This document shows, one piece after another, positions 1 to 5,793 of a DNA stretch of 11,104 bases. How positions within the stretch are numbered: the first letter of the stretch is position 1; each line of letters starts with the position of its first letter. The position numbers were made by a program, and so were the translations under genes. A model generated the notes under the pieces. That model worked only from the letters and a program-made list of their open reading frames with translations, was not told where the DNA came from and did no database searches. This DNA is from UBA8231 sp964512165 (lineage in GTDB: Bacteria; Latescibacterota; UBA2968; UBA8231), in the NCBI GenBank assembly GCA_964512165.1, contig CAZEHQ010000155.1:1-11104 (forward strand), given 5' to 3'.

Positions 1-122
1 CCTTCGTCTGTGGCCTCGACCGCTACGCCGGGGCGCCCCGGCTGATTCTGTTGAACCGTGACTGCGGCTGGGTGCGGGAGACGCGCTTCGTCGCCGTGCC
101 CCTCGAGGACGGGCGGCGGTGA
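1..122 (+). CDS. C-terminal end of an unrecognised protein (partial)
   Basis: The frame beginning at base 3 is open to a TGA at 120-122 and gives the last 39 residues of a protein whose start lies outside the window. The tail reads LILLNRDCGWVRETRFVAV and ends in DGRR. I do not recognise a family, and the fragment is too short to assign one. Support for coding comes from its arrangement: its TGA overlaps the GTG start of the next gene as GTGA, the usual sign of translational coupling within an operon. Because the downstream gene is an FtsX-type permease, an ABC ATPase or another transport component could lie upstream, but the tail itself shows no ATPase motif, so this is only a guess from context. 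Confidence 0.55.
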   Translation, partial: FVCGLDRYAGAPRLILLNRDCGWVRETRFVAVPLEDGRR

Positions 123-3100
123 GCCCGGCGGGCGCCGCGGCCGTCCTGGGGCTGCTGCTGGCGCCGGCGGCGCTCTCGGCCGACGCCGCCGGCCTGCGGG
201 CGACGATCGACACCCTGGCCTCCTTCGAGTCCCGCGTCCCGGGGTACCCGGGCAACGCCAGGGCCGCCGACTACCTGGAGAGGCGGCTGCGGAGCCTGGG
301 CCTGCGGGACCTGCGCCGCGAGACCTTCGAGGTCGTCGTCCCCGTCGACCGCGGCGCCGGGCTGCGGGTGGTCGGCCCCGGGGAGGCGGAGGTGCTCCTG
401 CGCTGCCTGGAGCCGAACCTGGCGCGCACCTCCACCCTGCCGGCGGACGGCCTGGAGGCGCCCCTGATCGACGGCGGCTCCGGCGAGCTGGCCGACTTCG
501 ACGGCCAGCTCGTCGACGGACGGGTCGTGCTGCTGGACTACGACAGCTGGGACCACTGGCGGCGGGCCGGGTATCTCGGCGCGGCGGCGGTGGTCTTCAT
601 CGAGCCGCGGGAGACGCGCCGGGCCCAGGGCCGGAGCAAGTCGAGCCTCGTGCCCCTCGACCTGCCCCGGTTCTGGGTCGACCGCCCGGCGGGCCTGGCC
701 CTGCGACGGCGGCTGCAGGCCGGCGATTCCCTCACCGTGAGGCTGAGGGCGCGCATGGACTGGTCGCTGCAGCCGACGTGGAACCTGCTCGGCTGGGTCC
801 CCGGGACCGACCCGGCCCTGGCGGCGGACACGATCGCGGTGCAGGCCGGGTATGCCAGCACCTCGCCCGTGCCGGGGCTGGCGCCCGGAGCCGAGGAGGC
901 CTGCGGCGTGGCCGCCCTCCTGGAGCTCGCCGCGCACCTGCGGGCCCATCCCCCGGCGCGGACCGTTCTGCTGCTGGCCACGAGCCGGGGCATGTCCGAC
1001 TTCCTCACCCGCCACGCCCGCTCCTGGGAGCCGGCCGCCGAGAGGCTCGCCGAGCCCTTCGGCATCGACCTCTTCATCGGCCTGGACCTGTCGAGCCAGA
1101 CCGACCGGCTGGCGGTCTGGCACAACACGCGGGACTTCCAGTACCGCCGCTACTTCGCGCCCTTCGGCCGCCGCTTCGTCGACTACGACCCGGCGCGGGC
1201 CCTGATCAACGGCATCAGCCCCGCCCGCGGCACGACCTGGGAGGCACTGACCCCCGGCGGGGTCTCCTCCGGCGCGGGGAGGGCCTTCGAGGCCGGCCTG
1301 CCCTCCCTGTCCTTCGTCACCGTCCACGACGGCCGCGTCCGCCGCGGCACGCCCCACGACCGGCCGGAGGGCGTGCGCTTCGACAACCTGGAGCGCCAGA
1401 CCGAGCTGCTGTCGCGGACCCTGGCGGCCGCCTTCGACGACCCCGGACTACTCACCGGCCTCGAGGACTTCGACGCCGTCCTCAAGGACCGGCTGCGCAC
1501 CCTGGTGGTGCACGCCCGGGCCTTCACGCGGCAGAGCCAGGTCCCGGAGGAGCCCGTGGCCGGCGCCCTGGTGATGGCCAGGTCCCCGGCCGCCGGACCA
1601 GGGGGGGGCGCGGCCGGGGAGGGCGGGCGCCTGGCGATCACCGACGCCCGCGGCGACGCCGTCTTCGCAGGGCTGCTGGCCGGCAGCTACGACCTCTCGG
1701 CCTACGTCGTCGATGCCGACGGCGGCGGGATCGCCGGCGCCCTCGACCTGAGCACCCGGGCCGCGAGCCACCACGGGGAGCCGTCGCCGGAGGGGGTCCT
1801 GACGGTCTCGGTGACCGGGGAGACGAACGAGAAGACGGTGGTCCTGTTCCCGTGCACGGGCCGCGAGCTCTACGACCTGGTGGACCCGCTGGACATGGGT
1901 CCCCGGGTCGAGCTGCGGATCCTCGACGTCAACGACGCGGAGCCCCGTCAGTACGGCTACGCCGTCGGGTTCGGCGAGGCCCTCGTCTTCGCCTCGGCGG
2001 GGACCCGGGCCGAGGACCGGATCAAGATCGTGATCAACGACGGCCGCGCCCTGCTGCTCAACGGACGGGGGCACGCCACTGAGGACGAGGCGAGGGGGGA
2101 CGGCTTCCTGCTCTCCCGCGACCGCTTCCCGGCCTTCCACCTGCTCGCCGCCCGGGACATGTGGCGCCTGGACGAGGCCCGGCTGCGGCGCCTGCGCGAG
2201 CACGCCATCGGCAACCCGCGGGTGGCCGCGATGCACGCCTGGGCGGACCGCCTGATCGAGCGCGCCGGGACCGCGGCCCGGGAACGGGACTGGACGGGCT
2301 ACACGGCGGCGGCGCGGGAGGCCCTCGGCGTCGAGGCCCGGGTCTATCCCGAGGTGGTGGGCACCCTGAACGACGTGATCCGGGGGATCGTGTTCTTCCT
2401 GGCCCTGGTCGTGCCGGCGGCGTTCTTCGCCGAGCGCCTGCTCATCGGGGCCCCGGACATCCGCCGCCAGCTCGCCGGCCTGGGCCTCTGCCTGCTGGTC
2501 ATCTGGATCTGCATCTCCCAGGTCCATCCGGCCTTCGAGCTGGCCCACCCCCTGGTGATCCTGCTCTCCTTCGCCATCATGGCCATGGCCCTGCTGGTGA
2601 TGGCCCTCGTGTGGGGGCGGTTCGAAGGGCACATGAAGGAGGTCCAGTCCCGGCTGCGGGGCGTGCACCGGAGCGACGTGAGCCGAGTCGGGGCCTCGTA
2701 CGCCGCCTTCATGCTCGGTATCTCGAACATGCGCCGCCGCCGCCTGCGCACCGGCCTGACCCTGACGACCCTGGTGCTGCTCACCTTCACGGTCCTGTCC
2801 TTCACCACCTTCGAGCCCGGCACGCGCTTCCTGTCGGTGTCGGCGCCGCAGGAGGGGCCCTACGAGGGTTTGCTGATCCGGGACCGGGGCTGGCTGCCGC
2901 TGGCGTGGTCCGAGGTGGACTACGCCGCGTCCCACTTCGCCCCGTCGGGCACGGTGAGCCCCCGGCTCTGGTACGTGGGCGAGGAGTTCTCGGCCGACAG
3001 CCGCAGCCTGGTCCCGGTCTTCCACGGGGACCGCCGCGTCAACGCCCTCGGCCTGGTCGGCCTGTCCCTCCAGGAGCCCCGGGTGACCGGCGTCGACCGC

Positions 3101-4462
3101 GCCTTGAGGTCGGGCAGCTGGTTCCGGGCCGCCGACGAGCCGTCCTGCCTGGTCTCCGCGGCGATGGCCGCCTCCCTGGAGCTGGCAGCCGGCGACACGC
3201 TGCGGTTGTTCGGGACCCCGCTGCGGGTCCGGGGAGTGTTCGACGGCGCCGCCCTGATGGCCCTGCACGACCTCGACGGGGCCCCGCTGACCCCCGTCGA
3301 CTTCGGCCTCTCCCCGTCGGCCGGCCTGGAGCCGGAGCCGGCGGGCGGCCGGATCACGGCGGAGTTCATCCAGGAGCTGCGCTCGCGCTCCTTCACCCAC
3401 CAGGACGCCGACCGGGTCCTGGTCCTTCCCTTCGACACCCTGCGCGGTCTGGGGGGCTGGCCGCGCTCGCTGGCGGTGCGCTTCGAGGACGGGGTCCGGG
3501 GACGGCGGTCGATGGAGGACTACCTGCGGCGGGTGGCGGCCACCGTCTTCGCCGGGTTCCGCGAGCCGGGGCAGGAGCGCATCCAGGTCGCCTCCTTCAC
3601 CTCCCTGGGGTCCACCTCGGTGGGGGGCCTCGGCGCCCTGATCGTGCCGGTCTTCATCGCCGGCCTGATCGTGCTGAACACCATGCTCGGCGCCGTGTAC
3701 GAGCGCACCCGCGAGATCGGCATCTACTCGTCGGTCGGTCTGGCGCCGGGGCACATCGCCATGCTCTTCATCGCCGAGGCCTGCGTCTACGCCGTCCTCG
3801 GGATCACCCTGGGCTACCTGCTCGGCCAGGGGCTGGGAAAGGTGCTCCTCCAAGCCGGCTGGCTGGGCGGCCTGAGTCTGAACTACTCCTCCATGGCCGC
3901 GGTCTACGCCGCCCTGGTGGTCATCCTCGTAGTGCTCGCCTCCACCGCGTACCCGGCCCGGGCCGCCTCGCAGATGGCGGTGCCCGACGTCGTCCGCCGC
4001 TGGGTGCCGCCCGAGCCGGCCGGCACCGGCTGGGAGTTCCAGTTCCCCTTCGTCATCTCCCGGGCCGAGATCGTCGGCCTGGCGGGCTACCTGTGCGGCT
4101 ACTTCGAGGCCTTCGGGGAGGAGTCGGTGGGCGACTTCTACACCCGGGGGACGACGCTGACGAGGAGCGGAGAGGGATACGAGATCGCCGCGGACATCTG
4201 GCTGGCCCCGCTGGAGCTGGGCGTGAGCCAGCGGCTCGTCCTGCGGGCCCTGCCGGAGGCCGACCCCAAGGTCTACGGGCTCCACTTCCAGATCGACTGG
4301 ACCAGCGGCGAGACGGAGGCGTGGAAACGCCTGAACCGCAGATTTTTCAAGGTGTTGCGGAAGCGATTCCTGATCTGGTACGCCCTCCGGGAGGAAGACC
4401 GGGCGGGGTACCGGGAGGAAACCCTCGAGCGCCTGGGCAAGGCCGCGGCGGAGCCCGCCTGA
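119..4462 (+). CDS. Giant FtsX-type ABC permease with an exported degenerate M28-peptidase-like region
   Basis: This 1447-residue inner-membrane protein was read in order. A weak signal sequence (1-24) has a hydrophobic core but no basic n-region. A PA-like insert lies near 105-170. An M28-like region (25-470) aligns by its YAS...PGAEEACGVAALLELA pattern at 245-271, but the expected His and Asp ligands of the AHxDS and GADD motifs are Gly244, Ala246 and Glu259/260. The EE motif after RTVLLLA (281-287) is replaced by TSRG, so it is probably not a working peptidase. A carboxypeptidase-regulatory-like beta domain covers about 475-545. Three extra helices follow (754-771, 785-802, 811-832). Then comes an FtsX/MacB module: the RRRRLRTG stop before helix 879-898, a large external domain to 1165, helices 1172-1191, 1213-1236 and 1259-1278, and the coupling loop YERTREIGI (1194-1202). 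Charges on the loops fit a seven-helix topology. The cytoplasmic tail 1295-1447 is unassigned. GTG 119 is the first ordinary start after an in-frame stop at 59-61. Known FtsX permeases pair with an ABC ATPase; none is in view. The substrate is unknown. Confidence 0.88.
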   Translation: MSPAGAAAVLGLLLAPAALSADAAGLRATIDTLASFESRVPGYPGNARAADYLERRLRSLGLRDLRRETFEVVVPVDRGAGLRVVGPGEAEVLLRCLEPNLARTSTLPADGLEAPLIDGGSGELADFDGQLVDGRVVLLDYDSWDHWRRAGYLGAAAVVFIEPRETRRAQGRSKSSLVPLDLPRFWVDRPAGLALRRRLQAGDSLTVRLRARMDWSLQPTWNLLGWVPGTDPALAADTIAVQAGYASTSPVPGLAPGAEEACGVAALLELAAHLRAHPPARTVLLLATSRGMSDFLTRHARSWEPAAERLAEPFGIDLFIGLDLSSQTDRLAVWHNTRDFQYRRYFAPFGRRFVDYDPARALINGISPARGTTWEALTPGGVSSGAGRAFEAGLPSLSFVTVHDGRVRRGTPHDRPEGVRFDNLERQTELLSRTLAAAFDDPGLLTGLEDFDAVLKDRLRTLVVHARAFTRQSQVPEEPVAGALVMARSPAAGPGGGAAGEGGRLAITDARGDAVFAGLLAGSYDLSAYVVDADGGGIAGALDLSTRAASHHGEPSPEGVLTVSVTGETNEKTVVLFPCTGRELYDLVDPLDMGPRVELRILDVNDAEPRQYGYAVGFGEALVFASAGTRAEDRIKIVINDGRALLLNGRGHATEDEARGDGFLLSRDRFPAFHLLAARDMWRLDEARLRRLREHAIGNPRVAAMHAWADRLIERAGTAARERDWTGYTAAAREALGVEARVYPEVVGTLNDVIRGIVFFLALVVPAAFFAERLLIGAPDIRRQLAGLGLCLLVIWICISQVHPAFELAHPLVILLSFAIMAMALLVMALVWGRFEGHMKEVQSRLRGVHRSDVSRVGASYAAFMLGISNMRRRRLRTGLTLTTLVLLTFTVLSFTTFEPGTRFLSVSAPQEGPYEGLLIRDRGWLPLAWSEVDYAASHFAPSGTVSPRLWYVGEEFSADSRSLVPVFHGDRRVNALGLVGLSLQEPRVTGVDRALRSGSWFRAADEPSCLVSAAMAASLELAAGDTLRLFGTPLRVRGVFDGAALMALHDLDGAPLTPVDFGLSPSAGLEPEPAGGRITAEFIQELRSRSFTHQDADRVLVLPFDTLRGLGGWPRSLAVRFEDGVRGRRSMEDYLRRVAATVFAGFREPGQERIQVASFTSLGSTSVGGLGALIVPVFIAGLIVLNTMLGAVYERTREIGIYSSVGLAPGHIAMLFIAEACVYAVLGITLGYLLGQGLGKVLLQAGWLGGLSLNYSSMAAVYAALVVILVVLASTAYPARAASQMAVPDVVRRWVPPEPAGTGWEFQFPFVISRAEIVGLAGYLCGYFEAFGEESVGDFYTRGTTLTRSGEGYEIAADIWLAPLELGVSQRLVLRALPEADPKVYGLHFQIDWTSGETEAWKRLNRRFFKVLRKRFLIWYALREEDRAGYREETLERLGKAAAEPA
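1601..1608 (+). repeat. Run of eight G in a Gly-rich linker
   Basis: Eight consecutive G bases lie inside the permease gene, in the segment coding for a Gly/Ala-rich loop (near residues 490-505) of the carboxypeptidase-regulatory-like domain. The frame is intact and homologous-looking sequence continues on both sides. A one-base change would truncate the protein before its membrane part. It may be nothing more than chance in GC-rich DNA. Confidence 0.6.
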
Positions 4463-4477
4463 GGCACGGAAGGCGTC

Positions 4478-4506
4478 TTGCCGGGGGCCGAAGATTATAC
4501 GATAAT
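4478..4506 (+). promoter_or_regulatory. Predicted sigma70-type promoter before the dehydrogenase gene
   Basis: A -35-like TTGCCG (4478-4483, four of six consensus bases) and a -10-like GATAAT (4501-4506, five of six) are separated by exactly 17 bases. They sit in the only clearly AT-rich island of an otherwise very GC-rich window (4491-4516). Transcription would start near 4513, about 50 bases before the ATG at 4565. The island falls between the permease stop and the dehydrogenase start, which is where a separate promoter would be expected. The housekeeping sigma consensus is assumed to apply to this organism. Confidence 0.55.
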
Positions 4507-4514
4507 ACCAGAAT

Positions 4515-4550
4515 CTCGGAGGCCGGGAGCGGTCGTCCGGGCTCCCCGAG
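4515..4550 (+). promoter_or_regulatory. Hairpin at the predicted 5' end of the dehydrogenase mRNA
   Basis: CTCGG (4515-4519) can pair with CCGAG (4546-4550), and inside it GGAGC (4526-4530) with GCTCC (4541-4545), leaving a 10-base loop and a one-sided internal bulge (4520-4525). No U-run follows, so it does not look like an intrinsic terminator. Placed two or three bases after the predicted transcription start, it could stabilise the 5' end of the message or serve as a regulatory structure. Chance pairing is easy in GC-rich DNA. Confidence 0.35.
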
Positions 4551-4564
4551 CCAGGTCTGGAGGA

Positions 4565-5656
4565 ATGACGGAGAAACGAGGGCGGGTCCTGCTGGTCTGC
4601 AGCGGCGAGCGGCGCCGCGAGTACGTGAGCGTCGAGGATCTGGCCCGCCTGGAGTCGTTCGCCGACTTCGACTACCTCGACCCCGACGAGGACCGTGCCC
4701 GGGTCCGGGAACGGCTGAAGGAACGGGCCGCCGAGGTGGACGCTATCGTCATCCACCGCCGGCGGCCGCGGATCGATGCCGAGATCATGGACGCGGCCCC
4801 CCGGCTGCGCTTCATCGGCGAGCTCGAGGGCGACCGCTTCGCCGAGGGCATGGACGTGGAGGAGGCCTGGCGGCGGGGGATCTGTGCCGTGGACACCACC
4901 AACGGCTCCTCCTACCCCGTCTCGGAGTGGGCCCTCGGGCTGATCCTGGTCTGCCTCCGCAACGCCGGCGCCCACTTCCGCGAGATCGTCGCCGGCAACT
5001 GGAAGAAGAGCTACGACGGCCAGGCCTACCTGCGCGGCGAGCTGACCGGGCGCCGGGTCGGGCTGATCGGGTGCGGCCACGTGGGCCGGCGGCTGCTCAA
5101 GCTCCTGGCCCCCTTCGAGACGGAGAACTGGGTCTACGACCCGTACCTGCCCGTGGAGATGGCCGACGCCCTGGGGTTCGTGCAGACCTCCCTCGACAAC
5201 GTGCTCAGCCAGTGCGGGATCGTCGTCTGCCTGCTGCCGCTGACGCCGAAGACGGAGGGCATGCTCGGCCGCCGCGAGCTGAACCTGCTGGCGCCGGGGA
5301 GCGTCTTCGTCAACCCCACCCGCGGCCAGGTGGTCGACTCCGCCGCGCTCCTGGAGCGCCTCCGGCGGGGCGACATCGTCACCGGCCTCGACGTCTTCGA
5401 GCCCGAGCCGATCCCGGCCGAGCAGGAGATTCTGCAGCTGGACAACGTCTTCCTCAGCCCCCACATCGCCGGCGTCACCCTGGCGAGCCGGTCGCGTTTC
5501 TTCGCCCTGATGGTGGACGAGCTGGACCGGTTCTACCACGGGCACCACACGCGCTTCGACCTGACCGTGCGCTCCCTGGCCAACCGCCGGGGCGTCGACA
5601 TCGGCGAGGAGGGCCACGTGACGCCGTTGCCGGAGCCGAACCATGCGGTCGGCTGA
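4565..5656 (+). CDS. D-isomer-specific 2-hydroxyacid dehydrogenase, NAD-dependent
   Basis: This 363-residue cytoplasmic enzyme should oxidise a D-2-hydroxyacid, or reduce the 2-oxoacid, with NAD(H). The NAD-binding Rossmann motif GCGHVG is at 169-174, with an acidic Asp192 at the end of the next strand, favouring NAD over NADP. The catalytic triad of the family is complete: Arg253 in NPTRGQVVD, Glu281 in DVFEPEP and His300 in SPHIAG. The helix SSYPVSEWALGLIL matches the family's conserved segment before the nucleotide domain. Length is normal for glycerate/formate-type members and there is no SerA-like ACT tail. The frame extends upstream to a TTG at 4478, but that codon lies inside the predicted promoter; ATG 4565 puts the first beta strand (RVLLVC) a few residues in. 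GGAGG at 4559-4563 is only one base from the ATG, so AGGT at 4553-4556 may be the better ribosome site. Substrate is unknown; a hydroxypyruvate, glyoxylate or sugar-acid step would suit the neighbouring pectin genes. Confidence 0.92.
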   Translation: MTEKRGRVLLVCSGERRREYVSVEDLARLESFADFDYLDPDEDRARVRERLKERAAEVDAIVIHRRRPRIDAEIMDAAPRLRFIGELEGDRFAEGMDVEEAWRRGICAVDTTNGSSYPVSEWALGLILVCLRNAGAHFREIVAGNWKKSYDGQAYLRGELTGRRVGLIGCGHVGRRLLKLLAPFETENWVYDPYLPVEMADALGFVQTSLDNVLSQCGIVVCLLPLTPKTEGMLGRRELNLLAPGSVFVNPTRGQVVDSAALLERLRRGDIVTGLDVFEPEPIPAEQEILQLDNVFLSPHIAGVTLASRSRFFALMVDELDRFYHGHHTRFDLTVRSLANRRGVDIGEEGHVTPLPEPNHAVG

Positions 5657-5793
5657 TGGACGCAGCGGCGGTCTTGCCTGTCAGAAGACGACGCCGGCGC
5701 CGGGACCGGTGACCCCGCAGATCGAGCCCCCGCCCTGAGCGCGTCGGCGGCCGTCCCTCCGCGCGTTTCTCCGTTTCCGCCCCTTCCTTCCAC
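5657..5793 (+). other. 137-base gap before the lyase genes: weak inverted repeats and a pyrimidine-rich end
   Basis: This gap holds a short inverted repeat GTCTT/AAGAC (5671-5675 with 5685-5689), a perfect 10-base palindrome CCGGCGCCGG (5694-5703) and a pyrimidine-rich stretch running up to the next start (about 5754-5793). I see no convincing -10/-35 pair and no U-tract terminator. The lyase genes may therefore be read from the promoter at 4478-4506, or from one with an unfamiliar consensus. The palindrome could be an operator half of some kind, but nothing further supports that. Confidence 0.4.

Noticed and set aside
23..1357. A 444-codon minus-strand open frame over the M28-like region.
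   Set aside because: Same cause: compositionally biased shadow with no recognisable motif, opposite a gene with domain structure.
4435..4482. Possible terminator after the permease gene from GGCAAG (4435-4440) pairing with CTTGCC (4477-4482).
   Set aside because: The loop is 36 bases, the first arm is inside the coding sequence and no U-run follows.
4478..4564. A 29-residue N-terminal extension of the dehydrogenase from a TTG codon.
   Set aside because: The TTG is part of the predicted -35 element, the extension would cover the -10 and hairpin, and the family fold begins just after ATG 4565.
1448..5644. A 1398-codon open frame on the minus strand spanning the permease and the dehydrogenase genes.
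   Set aside because: Its translation is dominated by low-complexity Gln/Gly/Arg/Ala/His runs, and it lies antisense to two genes with clear motifs. Long antisense frames are expected from strong GC bias at third codon positions.
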